From DASPMP01 sp035626995 (GTDB taxonomy: Bacteria; Gemmatimonadota; Gemmatimonadetes; Gemmatimonadales; Gemmatimonadaceae): a DNA stretch of 8,800 bases. Every line of letters begins with the position of its first letter. Position 1 is the stretch's first letter. This document shows positions 1 to 6,693 of this stretch, one piece after another. Both the position numbers and the translations under genes were made by a program. The notes below the pieces were generated by a model that did not search any database, was not told the origin of the DNA, and worked only from the letters and a program-made list of their open reading frames with translations. Location of the stretch: positions 1 to 8,800 of the forward strand of contig DASPMP010000272.1 in assembly GCA_035626995.1 (NCBI GenBank). The letters run 5' to 3'.

Positions 1-557
1 GACGCGGAGTCGCTGCGGCGCTCGAGCACCGCGACATACGGCACCCGCAGCGTCTCGGCGACGACCGTCACCGCTTCGTGCAGCAGGTCGCCGATGCTCG
101 ACGTCGACAATGCGGCCTCGCCGAGCCGGGCAACGGCCGCCTGCTCGCGCGCGCGGATGAGGAGCGAGGTCTCCGCCTGGCGGCGCTGCCAGCGTTCCGT
201 CGCGACGGACGCGACATGCAGCAGGTGCTTCACGTCGACCGGCTTGAGCAAGTAGTCGATGCTGTGTTCGCGCATGGCGGCGACCGCGCTCTCGAGCGAC
301 GCGTTGCCGGTGAGGACGACGACCTCGGTCAGCTCAGACAGCTCGTGCAGCCGGGCCGCAAGCTCCATCCCGTCCATGTCGGGGAGACGCAGGTCCACGA
401 CCGCGAGCGCCGGCGCGCGTGTCGCAGCCATCGCGAGCCCTTCGCGTCCCGTGCTCGCCGTCGCAGGCGCGTAGCCATGGAGACGCAGGATGTCGGAGAG
501 CGTGCGAATCAGCGCGCTGTCGTCGTCGACGACCAGGACCGAGAGCGGCTCAGCCAT
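1..557 (-). CDS. Response regulator: receiver domain then probable GAF start (C-terminus outside window)
   Basis: Third gene of the minus-strand signalling operon; the visible 185 residues run off the left edge. Residues 1-120 form a typical CheY-like receiver: acidic cluster D11-D12-D13, phospho-acceptor D55 in VVDLRLPDMDG, switch threonine T83 in VVLTG, and K105 in LLKPVD. A helical linker (about 120-150) leads into AAVARLGEAALSTSS and then LLHEAVTVVAETLRVPYVAVLER, which reads like the first helix and strand of a GAF domain. The protein is therefore likely a receiver-GAF protein, perhaps continuing into a kinase, cyclase or other output domain that cannot be seen. The ATG at 557-555 lies inside the end of the upstream regulator (8-nt overlap). 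GGAAGGG at 565-571 lies 7 nt upstream and supports this start. All catalytic receiver residues are intact, so it can probably be phosphorylated by the operon's kinase. Confidence 0.85.
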   Translation of the reverse strand, partial: MAEPLSVLVVDDDSALIRTLSDILRLHGYAPATASTGREGLAMAATRAPALAVVDLRLPDMDGMELAARLHELSELTEVVVLTGNASLESAVAAMREHSIDYLLKPVDVKHLLHVASVATERWQRRQAETSLLIRAREQAAVARLGEAALSTSSIGDLLHEAVTVVAETLRVPYVAVLERRSDSA

Positions 558-1275
558 TGCGCAACCCTTCCAGGACCTCGGTGACCTGCTCGATGGCGAA
601 TGGCTTCTGGAGGTAGGCGTGCACCCACTCGTCCGGCACGGCGCGGCGGACTTCCGCGTGCGCATTCTCCTTCTCGCCATACAGGATGATCGCGGCTGCC
701 GGATTCGCGTCGTGCACCGCGGCGACGGCGTCGCGCATCGCGCGCGCGCCACCCTCGAGATGGAGCATCACCGCGATAGGCCGCCGCTCGCTCATCAGTG
801 CGGTGGCGTGCGCGAGGTCCGTGGCTGATGCGACCTCAAACCCTTGCGTGACCAGCATCTCCGTCAGCGACCGGAGAAAGCTGGTGTCGTGATCGATGAG
901 CAGCACGGGACGATCGCCGTCGAGCATGGTCGCGAGGAGGGCGAGCAGCTCGCGCATGTCCACTGGCTTCGACATGACCCGGAGCACGCCCTCGGCTTCC
1001 GCCGCGGAGAGCCGCTCCGGCGCCGCGTACGCCGTCATGAGGACGACGCGGATGTGCGGGCGCGCCTTCTTCATGGCGCGGAACGCGTCGACGCCGTCGA
1101 TTCCCGGCATCTTCACGTCCATCAATACGACGTCGAAGTCCTGGTGGGTGGCGACCTGCACGGCCGCGGCGCCGGAGTACGCGCGCTCCACTTCCCACCC
1201 CTGCAGCTGCAGCACGTCCGCGAGCGTTTTCACCATGAAACGGTCGTCGTCGACCACGAGCGCGCGGCGCGTCAT
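550..1275 (-). CDS. Tandem-receiver response regulator (REC plus degenerate REC), no output domain
   Basis: 241 aa built from two CheY-like receivers with no DNA-binding or enzymatic domain. REC1 (about 3-118) is complete: D9-D10-D11, phospho-acceptor D53 in VVLMDVKMPGIDG, T81 in VVLMTAY, K103 in VMSKPVD. REC2 (about 122-238) keeps the fold signature (VLLIDHDTSFLRSL near 124-137 and YLQKPF with K224), but the phospho-acceptor position is His172 in AVMLHLEGG and the switch Thr/Ser is replaced near Tyr199 (IILYGEKE). REC2 should therefore not accept a phosphate at the normal site and may act in dimerisation or partner binding. The start overlaps the kinase stop as ATGA, with AGGGGGT at 1282-1288 six nt upstream. 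The stop lies within the next gene (ATGGCTGA overlap), so the three products are probably translationally coupled. Phosphotransfer from the adjacent kinase to D53 is an inference. Confidence 0.93.
   Translation of the reverse strand: MTRRALVVDDDRFMVKTLADVLQLQGWEVERAYSGAAAVQVATHQDFDVVLMDVKMPGIDGVDAFRAMKKARPHIRVVLMTAYAAPERLSAAEAEGVLRVMSKPVDMRELLALLATMLDGDRPVLLIDHDTSFLRSLTEMLVTQGFEVASATDLAHATALMSERRPIAVMLHLEGGARAMRDAVAAVHDANPAAAIILYGEKENAHAEVRRAVPDEWVHAYLQKPFAIEQVTEVLEGLRNG
565..571 (-). promoter_or_regulatory. Shine-Dalgarno for receiver-GAF gene
   Basis: GGAAGGG on the minus strand, seven nt before the ATG at 557, inside the 3' end of the tandem-receiver gene. It decides the start of the third operon gene. 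Confidence 0.55.
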
Positions 1276-2966
1276 GCGTATACCCCCTGCGGTTCAGCCT
1301 TCTGGAGCGTGAGACGGAAGGTCGTTCCCTGCTTCGAGGTGCGCAGGACGGTGAGGTCGCCGCCGTTCGCGCGGGCCAGGGTTCGGGACACGGCGAGCCC
1401 GAGCCCGATCCCGCGCGCTTTCGTGGTGAAGAGGGGCTCGAATATCTTCTCGATGTTCTCCGGCGCGACCCCGGGCCCCGTGTCTGTGACTTCGTACGAC
1501 ACGGTCCCGTCGTCTTCCGTCGCGGTCACGGTGACCCGGCCGTTGCCGTCCATGGCCTGCACCGCGTTCGTCACCAGGTTCAGGATTACCTGGCCCAGCT
1601 GGATGGGGTCAACCAGCACCGGTGACATGTCTTCAGGAACCTGAATGTCGACCATGACGCCATCGGTGCGCCCGAGCTTCGCGACCTGCGACTCCGTCGC
1701 CTCCAGCAAGGGCGTGGGCTTGCGCTTCGGCGGTTTCTGGCGCGCGAAGTCCAGGAGGTCGCCGACGATCTTCTCCGATAGCGTGATCTGTTGCTGGAGG
1801 ATGTCGAGGTATTCGTGGACGTTGGCGGGCGCGTCCGGCTGGACGGCCTTGAGGTAGTACACGGCGTTGGTCATAACGCCGAGCGGGTTGCGGAGCTCGT
1901 GGCCCACCCCGCTGGAGAGCTGGCCGAGCATTGCCAGCCGCTCGCGTCGCACGAGCGCGTCCTGCGCATCGCGCAGTTGCGTGAGTGCCTTGTCCAATTC
2001 CGTGGTGCGCTCGGCGAGCTGGTTCATGGGGCCGGTGATCCGCCGGCTCGCGATCCAGGCCATGACGAGTCCCAGCAGCAGCGCAATGGCCGCGATGATG
2101 CTGATGCGCTTCATGAATGCGCGTATCGGCATCCGGATCTCGGACATGGGCACATCGACGACCACGGTCCAGGGAGTGCCCGGCACGACTTCGGCGGCGC
2201 CCAGGTATTCCGTCCTGTCCAGGCCACGTACGTACGACACCGCCGTTCCTGGTTCGGTTGGCGCAAGTCCGGGTGACGGCACCGCCCCCTCGAGGTTCGT
2301 CCACCCGGGCGCGCTGGTGTTGCCGAGGAAGAGCGACGCGTGCGATCCGATGAGCTGCGTGATCTGTTCGCGATTGCGGCGCGAGACGCCCAGCCGGCGC
2401 CAGCGCACCAGGTACAATCCGTCGGCGCCGGGGATGGGCGCGCCGATGGGGTACGCGAGAGTATCTTTGACGTTCGGCAGGCTGCGGAACTGGCCGAGGA
2501 CCGCGGAGTCGCCCGGTTCAGACCGCGGGATGACGTCGCGGGTGACGACAGTGTCCAGGCCGAAGGCTGCCGGGACGTTGCTCAGGATGACGGCGCCGGT
2601 GCTGTCGCGGAGCTGCGCGCCGATGACTGTCTCGGCCTGCGGGCCGCGATACTCGAGGGCCGCGAGTGCGGCCGCACGTGTCGTGGCGTTCGGACGTCTG
2701 GCGAATTCGGCGAATGCCGGATTCCTGGCGGAGGCGTTTGCGAGCGTGCGGAGCTGGACGCCGGACTGCTGGAACATCTCGCGGAACTGGCGTGTGACGC
2801 TGACGACGCGATCGGTGGCGGTGCGGATCGCGGTGCGCCGCACTTCCATATAGGAGGCGACGGCGAGTGCGACGATGGCGGCCAGCAGAAGGCCTCCCAT
2901 GAGCATGGGGACGCGATGCTCGAAGGCGAGGCGGGCCGTGGAGTGCCGTGGTGATGCAGGATTCAC
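1272..2966 (-). CDS. Membrane sensor histidine kinase with large periplasmic sensor domain
   Basis: 564 aa, first gene of the operon. TM1 is about 20-38 after a short basic N-terminus. A periplasmic region of about 245 residues follows (41-285; helical start, then mixed strands), of the size and layout of dCache-type sensors, but I cannot name a ligand. TM2 is about 287-306 (ISIIAAIALLLGLVMAWI). A short HAMP-like/coiled-coil segment (307-345, ending RERLAMLGQL) leads to the HisKA helix with H356 in GVGHELRNPLG. The ATPase domain has the N box (N463, N467), G1 (DTGPG 495-499), F box (FEPLFTT 509-515) and G2 (GIGLGLA 519-525). It ends without a fused receiver. The start is GTG at 2966-2964 with no clear Shine-Dalgarno. 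The next ATG (codon 21) would remove the basic flank of TM1, so GTG is preferred. The likely phosphotransfer partners are the two downstream regulators. Confidence 0.95.
   Translation of the reverse strand: MNPASPRHSTARLAFEHRVPMLMGGLLLAAIVALAVASYMEVRRTAIRTATDRVVSVTRQFREMFQQSGVQLRTLANASARNPAFAEFARRPNATTRAAALAALEYRGPQAETVIGAQLRDSTGAVILSNVPAAFGLDTVVTRDVIPRSEPGDSAVLGQFRSLPNVKDTLAYPIGAPIPGADGLYLVRWRRLGVSRRNREQITQLIGSHASLFLGNTSAPGWTNLEGAVPSPGLAPTEPGTAVSYVRGLDRTEYLGAAEVVPGTPWTVVVDVPMSEIRMPIRAFMKRISIIAAIALLLGLVMAWIASRRITGPMNQLAERTTELDKALTQLRDAQDALVRRERLAMLGQLSSGVGHELRNPLGVMTNAVYYLKAVQPDAPANVHEYLDILQQQITLSEKIVGDLLDFARQKPPKRKPTPLLEATESQVAKLGRTDGVMVDIQVPEDMSPVLVDPIQLGQVILNLVTNAVQAMDGNGRVTVTATEDDGTVSYEVTDTGPGVAPENIEKIFEPLFTTKARGIGLGLAVSRTLARANGGDLTVLRTSKQGTTFRLTLQKAEPQGVYA
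1282..1288 (-). promoter_or_regulatory. Shine-Dalgarno for tandem-receiver gene
   Basis: AGGGGGT on the minus strand, six nt before the ATG at 1275, inside the kinase coding end. It supports independent re-initiation at the ATGA junction. Confidence 0.55.
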
Positions 2967-3064
2967 GTGCGAGTCGTTCGGGGTTCTGAACTGCTGCGCT
3001 ACGGACGGGTCAGGGCTACATGAATGGGGGTATCGGCAGGCTTGCTCGTTTGTTTAGGCCACGC

Positions 3065-3168
3065 GTTTGGGGGAGCAGGGTACCATTCGCGCACGCTCGC
3101 TCTGTCGCCAACGGTGCCGAACCTCGGGTTGGGGGAACGACAGGGTACCCTCCGCGCGAACGCTCGCT
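3065..3168. repeat. Imperfect direct repeat pair (GGGGGA...CAGGGTACC...CGCTCGCT)
   Basis: Copy 1 (3065-3101) and copy 2 (3127-3168) share in order TTGGGGGA, CAGGGTACC, CGCGC and ACGCTCGCT, separated by small indels, at a spacing of about 62-67 bp. Copy 2 is also the left arm of the 26-bp inverted repeat ending at 3270, so three related units lie within about 200 bp, two direct and one inverted. Confidence 0.6.
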
Positions 3169-3270
3169 GCGCTCCTCGCTCCGCTCGCTCCCTTCGTCGG
3201 CCACCCGCTGCGCGGGTACCCGGCCTCCTCAGAGGCCGCGCTTCGGGCACCCTGCCGCTCCCCCAACCCG
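3125..3270. repeat. 26-bp inverted repeat with 94-bp spacer
   Basis: The left arm is 3125-3150 and the right arm 3245-3270. The arms are reverse complements at 23 of 26 positions. At the three differing positions (13, 16 and 23 of the left arm) the left arm has A where the reverse complement of the right arm has G. In minus-strand RNA these become G-U wobbles, so all 26 positions can pair. In plus-strand RNA they are A-C mismatches. The spacer holds two smaller perfect hairpins: ACCCGC/GCGGGT at 3203-3217 (loop 3) and GGCCTC/GAGGCC at 3222-3237 (loop 4). Confidence 0.75.
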
Positions 3271-3290
3271 CGACCGGCAGTTCGATCTGT

Positions 3291-3392
3291 GCGGGCCGGA
3301 CGAGGGGAGCGGTGGCTCGCGGCGCGGACCGCGCGTGTTACTCGCCTGCGCGGGATTGGGCGAGAGGAGTGGTGGCTCCCCAGAGCGGACCG
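3291..3392. repeat. Direct repeat pair of about 42 bp
   Basis: Copies at 3291-3331 and 3350-3392, offset about 60 bp, share GCGGG, CGAG-GGAG, GGTGGCTC and GCGGACCG with scattered substitutions and a 1-2 nt length difference. The second copy is the left arm of the longer inverted repeat ending at 3546. Confidence 0.6.
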
Positions 3393-3546
3393 TCTGCGAC
3401 GGGATGCGGCGACTGCCGCACACCGGAGCAGCCAGCGAGGACCGGAGTCGAGCGCGGACTGAGCAACAGCGAAGGAGCGCGAGACGAGGAAGCGCAGCGT
3501 GGTCCGTGACGGGGAGTCACCGCTCCTCCCGCCCCATCCCGCGCAG
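3346..3546. repeat. Long inverted repeat (36-bp core, about 55-bp arms)
   Basis: The core arms 3346-3381 and 3511-3546 are reverse complements at 32 of 36 positions. After a symmetric 4-nt break, pairing resumes with CGGACC (3386-3391) against GGTCCG (3501-3506) and then CTGCG against CGCAG, giving arms of about 55 nt (3346-3400 and 3492-3546). The loop of about 90 nt contains a further perfect hairpin, TGCGGC/GCCGCA (3405-3420, loop GACT). No flanking target-site duplication is visible, and nothing codes for a transposase. Function is unknown. Confidence 0.75.
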
Positions 3547-3619
3547 ACGATCCAACCTTTTCCAGCCGGGCGCGGTCCAACCCTGCAGACGAGCTGAAAC
3601 CCAGACTTGTGCCCTTGCG

Positions 3620-3634
3620 TTCTACAATGTAGAA
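3620..3634 (+). promoter_or_regulatory. Palindromic operator overlapping -10 of the permease gene
   Basis: TTCTACA-A-TGTAGAA is a perfect 7-bp inverted repeat around one central base, ending at the base before the permease ATG (3635). It contains TACAAT (3623-3628), one mismatch from the -10 consensus. A start about 7 nt downstream would fall on the ATG itself, implying a leaderless mRNA. I see no convincing -35 at the usual spacing. TACA/TGTA half-sites are typical of winged-helix repressors (BlaI/MecI-like; PadR sites use ATGT/ACAT), and a padR gene lies at the end of this transcription unit. Confidence 0.6.
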
Positions 3635-6286
3635 ATGGATCAGATGTCGACGTACCCGCCGCAGCTGCCGCTCGCTGTCCTCCGCTTCCTGCTCCCACGC
3701 GCCGAGCGTGATGAGCTCATGGCCGATGTCGTCGCCGAGTACAGCGACGTCCAGGCCGAGCGGGGAGACGCGGCGGCGCGGCGGTGGTTGTGGACCCAGG
3801 CGCTGCGGTCTGCGCCTGCCCTGCTCTCATGGAACTGGTGGCGCGGGTCGAGTGGCTTCGAGCCCCGCGCCAATGCGTATCGCCCCGGAGGAAACTTGAT
3901 CAAGCACTGGATGACGGACGCGCGCTATGCGGCGCGTCGCCTGCGCACGCGTCCCGCGTACACCCTGCTCGCGGTCCTCACCCTCGCCCTCGGTATCGGC
4001 GGCACGGCCGCGGTGTTCGGCATCGCGCGTCCGCTGCTCATCGACCCGCTCCCCTACGCGAACGCCGACCAGGTCGCGGCGTTCTGGCGCTCGGGCTGGT
4101 GGAACGAAGAGGAGTACACATACCTCCGCGACAAGTTTGCCGGCTTCCGGATGGTCGCCGCGCATCGCGACCACGACGTGCTGCATCGCCAGGGAGACTC
4201 CCCCGCGCGTCTCCTCACCGGCATCACCACGTCGTACGAGCTGTTCGACGTCCTCGGTGCCCGGCCAATGCTGGGACGCACATTCCAGAAGGGCGAAGAC
4301 GTTCCCGGCGCGGAGGCGACGGTCGTCATCAGCTACGGGCTGTACCAGGAGCTTGGCGGCGCGCCGTCGGTGCTGGGGCAGCGGATCACGCTCGACGAAA
4401 CACCGCACACCGTGATCGGCGTGATGCCTCGCGGGTTCTGGTACCCAAGCCCTGCTGTACGTCTATGGACGGCGAGGCCGATCAATCCCACGGGACGCAA
4501 CGGCAGCTTCACGCTGGTGGGACTCGTCGCGCCGGGGAACGACCCCGCGGCGATGACGCCGCAGGTTGCGAACCTGACGAAGGTGATCGGCGAGCGCTTC
4601 CAGTACGGTGAGCGTGGCGACAAGACGAAAGACGCGTGGGTCAAGCCGCTGCGCGAGGAGCTCGTGGGCTCCATGCGTCCCGCCGTCGTCGCGACGTTCG
4701 TGGCGATGGGGCTCATCCTCCTCATTGCGTGCGTGAATGTCGCCGCGCTGATGCTTGGCCAGGTGGAGGGGCGCGCGTCGGAGCTCGCGGTGCGGTCGGC
4801 ACTCGGCGCCACACGCGGACGCATCACGCAGCAGCTCGTGGTCGAGGCCCTCTTGCTCGGCATTCTCGCGGGCGCCGCCGGCGCAGGGATGGCAGCGGCA
4901 GGATTCCGCATGCTGGCCCAGGCGCTGCCGCTCGGCGCGTGGTCGGACGCGGCAGTATTCGACTGGACGCTGTTCGTGGTGGCGCTGGCGATCGCGATCG
5001 TCGCGGTGCTGCTGGTGGCGCTGGTCCCGACGTTGTCGCTCTGGCGCGGAGGATTGCGGGGCGCGATCAGCGGCGCGCGCACGGGCGGCATCGAGGGACG
5101 CGGTGGTCGCATGGAACGCGGGCTCGTGGTCGCCGAGGTGGCGCTGGCGATGCTGATCGCCTCGGGCGCGGCATTGCTCGTGCGCAGCGTGAGCAATCTT
5201 TATGAAATCCGGCCTGGCATCCAGACGGAAGGCGTCGCGGTGATCGACGTCCTCACCAGCCGGACGATGAATGGCAACGCGCGCGTCGAGGCGGTGCACC
5301 GGATCATCGCCGCGCTCGAGGAGCTGCCCGGGGTCCAGGGCGCGGCGTCCGCGATGAAGCTGCCGCTGCGCGGCGCAGGCAACAGTTTCGGCATCGGCAT
5401 CGAGGGACGGCCCGAGGTCGAGCAGCGTCGCGAATTCACCTTCTTTCGTGTGGTGACCCCGAAGTACTTCGACGTCATGGGAATGACGCTGCGCAGCGGC
5501 CAGACGTTCTCGGGCAACGAGGTGTGGGACGTCCCCGAAGGCGGCGAGATGCAGGTGGTGGTCAACGAGGCATTCGCGAAGAAATACTTCCCCGACGAGA
5601 ACCCGGTCGGCAGGCGGATCACAGGCGGCTATGGACCGCCGCAGCGCATCATCGGCGTGGTGTCGGATGTGGCCGAGGGGCGGCTGACGGACGAGCTGGA
5701 GCCAGTGCGGTACTACATCCAGCAGCAGGCGCTGTGGGGCAACTTCGTGTCGATGGTGGTGAAGATGCAGCGGCCGCAAGACGCGGAAGCCATCCTCGAC
5801 GATGCGCGCGCTGCCGTGCAGCGGGTGGCGCCGGAGTTCGCGGTGCAGAACGTCACGACGATGCAGCGGGTGCTGGACAACGCGGTCGGTCCCGCGCGCC
5901 AGGTGATGTCGCTGTTATCGCTGCTGTCCGCGCTGGCGCTGGTGCTGGGTGCGGTGGGGATTTACGGGGTGATCGCGCACTTCGCCGCGCGTCGCAAGCG
6001 TGACTGGGCGATTCGCGTGGCGCTCGGGCTGCCCGGCTCGCGCGTGGTGACCCACATCGTGCGGCAAGGCATAGTGCTGGCGATCGCCGGCGTGATCATC
6101 GGTGCGCTGGGTGCGGCGGCGTTGACGCGGTTGCTGTCGTCGTTCCTGCACGGAGTGAGCAGCATGGATCCCCTCGCGTTTGCGGTGGCGAGTATCGCGC
6201 TGCTGGCGATCGGGGCGACGGCGGCGTTCGTGCCGGCGCGCAAGGCTGGCATGACAGATCCGGCGCTGGTGCTACGCGAACAATGA
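3635..6286 (+). CDS. ADOP-type ABC transporter permease (MacB/FtsX-like, duplicated)
   Basis: 883 aa inner-membrane protein. Residues about 12-66 (VLRFLLPRAERDELMADVVAEY... RRWLWTQALRS) form the soluble helical prefix typical of acidobacterial 'duplicated orphan permeases'. Two FtsX/MacB modules follow: TM at about 109-131, a periplasmic MacB-core-like domain (about 135-340), TMs at about 350-374, 404-427 and 443-466; then TM about 497-517, a second periplasmic domain (about 520-750), and TMs at about 756-781, 810-832 and 848-868. Cytoplasmic coupling segments are visible at 380-397 (RASELAVRSALGATRGRI) and 786-804 (RRKRDWAIRVALGLPGSRV), and the end DPALVLREQ is typical. Such proteins may work in export or mechanotransmission, but no ATPase gene is in the window. 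The frame is open back to 3020. The ATG at 3635 is chosen because homology-like sequence begins there and the upstream part is repeat-encoded. ATG 3644 is an alternative. Confidence 0.93.
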   Translation: MDQMSTYPPQLPLAVLRFLLPRAERDELMADVVAEYSDVQAERGDAAARRWLWTQALRSAPALLSWNWWRGSSGFEPRANAYRPGGNLIKHWMTDARYAARRLRTRPAYTLLAVLTLALGIGGTAAVFGIARPLLIDPLPYANADQVAAFWRSGWWNEEEYTYLRDKFAGFRMVAAHRDHDVLHRQGDSPARLLTGITTSYELFDVLGARPMLGRTFQKGEDVPGAEATVVISYGLYQELGGAPSVLGQRITLDETPHTVIGVMPRGFWYPSPAVRLWTARPINPTGRNGSFTLVGLVAPGNDPAAMTPQVANLTKVIGERFQYGERGDKTKDAWVKPLREELVGSMRPAVVATFVAMGLILLIACVNVAALMLGQVEGRASELAVRSALGATRGRITQQLVVEALLLGILAGAAGAGMAAAGFRMLAQALPLGAWSDAAVFDWTLFVVALAIAIVAVLLVALVPTLSLWRGGLRGAISGARTGGIEGRGGRMERGLVVAEVALAMLIASGAALLVRSVSNLYEIRPGIQTEGVAVIDVLTSRTMNGNARVEAVHRIIAALEELPGVQGAASAMKLPLRGAGNSFGIGIEGRPEVEQRREFTFFRVVTPKYFDVMGMTLRSGQTFSGNEVWDVPEGGEMQVVVNEAFAKKYFPDENPVGRRITGGYGPPQRIIGVVSDVAEGRLTDELEPVRYYIQQQALWGNFVSMVVKMQRPQDAEAILDDARAAVQRVAPEFAVQNVTTMQRVLDNAVGPARQVMSLLSLLSALALVLGAVGIYGVIAHFAARRKRDWAIRVALGLPGSRVVTHIVRQGIVLAIAGVIIGALGAAALTRLLSSFLHGVSSMDPLAFAVASIALLAIGATAAFVPARKAGMTDPALVLREQ

Positions 6287-6314
6287 GCTCGCATTCTTTC
6301 ACCAGGTTGCTGAC

Positions 6315-6650
6315 ATGAGCGACAACTTTTCTCCATTGGGTGTGCTGGAAGAGCAGGTTCTCGTAGCCGTGCTTCGTTCTGGCGCCGACGCGTTCGGAAT
6401 GCAGGTACGTCGCGAGATCGAGCGCGTCACGGGGCGGGAGCTGGCGATCGGCGCGGTGTATGCGACGCTCGATCGGTTGGAGGAGAAAGGTCTGCTATCG
6501 TCGAAGCGCGCGATGTCCGAGGGTGCGCGGCGGGTATTCATGATCAGCCGCAAGGGCGCCGCAGCGCTCCAGGAAACGCGCGAGATGCGCGACCGGCTGT
6601 GGCAGGGAGTGGACCTGCGGCGGATCAGCCTCGGCCTCGGCCTCGGCTAA
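6315..6650 (+). CDS. PadR-family winged-helix transcriptional regulator
   Basis: 111 aa. Residues 6-92 show the PadR winged helix: LGVLEEQVLVAVLRSGADAFGMQ, the REIERVTGRELAIGAVYATLDRLEEKGLL recognition region (about 33-61), and a compact wing (SKRAMSEGARRVFMISRKG) that looks shorter than the GGR-containing wing usual in this group. The remainder (84-111) is a short helix, so it belongs to the small PadR class. It starts 28 bp after the permease stop on the same strand with only a weak Shine-Dalgarno (AGGTTG region), so it is probably co-transcribed. PadR genes commonly accompany ADOP permeases and are thought to control them, so autoregulation through the palindrome at 3620-3634 is a reasonable inference. 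The C-terminus GLGLGLG is encoded by a tandem hexamer running into the stop codon. Confidence 0.92.
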   Translation: MSDNFSPLGVLEEQVLVAVLRSGADAFGMQVRREIERVTGRELAIGAVYATLDRLEEKGLLSSKRAMSEGARRVFMISRKGAAALQETREMRDRLWQGVDLRRISLGLGLG

Positions 6651-6660
6651 CGGCTAACGG
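6629..6660. repeat. Microrepeat across the padR stop codon
   Basis: Tandem CTCGGC units (three) are followed by two TAACGGC-like units. They encode the terminal GLGLGLG and supply the TAA stop twice. Unit loss or gain of the hexamer would preserve frame. Confidence 0.6.
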
Positions 6661-6693
6661 CTTCGGTTACTGCTTTACGGCCCTCGGCCCGGC
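6651..6693. other. Convergent junction between padR and the broken lipoprotein gene
   Basis: 43 bp. A short GGCC-CTC-GGCC hairpin can form near 6680-6690, but there is no T-run on either strand, so no intrinsic terminator can be called. Confidence 0.4.

Larger units (their letters stand above)
2967..3634. other. Divergent intergenic region, repeat-rich and non-coding
   Basis: 668 bp between the divergent kinase operon and permease gene. Long frames are open on both strands, but their products are Arg/Ser/Pro/Ala-rich with no recognisable domain. The same peptide, GSHxSSRPIPRRR, appears from both strands, which is what an inverted repeat produces. The region holds two long inverted repeats and two direct-repeat pairs (listed separately), several short hairpins (3203-3217, 3222-3237, 3405-3420), three GGGTACC motifs (near 3078, 3143, 3214) and a run of CGCTCGCT-like words at 3159-3190. 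It must contain both promoters. Only the permease side shows a candidate, at 3620-3634. I see no gene, tRNA or transposase remnant. Confidence 0.7.

Noticed and set aside
78..584. Plus-strand open frames opposite the response regulators (for example 78-584 and 844-1644)
   Set aside because: They lie antisense to regulators with complete motifs; their products are Arg/Ala/His-rich without domains. They are codon-bias shadows.
1867..2853. 328-codon plus-strand open frame opposite the histidine kinase
   Set aside because: It is fully antisense to a well-supported kinase and shows only Ser/Arg-rich sequence.
3125..3546. Insertion sequence with terminal inverted repeats
   Set aside because: No transposase frame, no target-site duplication and nested rather than terminal repeats; kept only as a repeat region.
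3066..3550. CRISPR array
   Set aside because: The repeats are imperfect, in both orientations, and lack regularly spaced unique spacers; there are no cas genes.
3054..3698. 214-codon minus-strand open frame in the intergenic repeats
   Set aside because: It mirrors the plus-strand peptide GSHxSSRPIPRRR because of the inverted repeat, is low-complexity, and runs into the permease promoter and start.
4333..5779. Long minus-strand frames (287 and 438 codons) opposite the permease
   Set aside because: They are His/Arg/Asp-rich antisense shadows of a conserved membrane protein.
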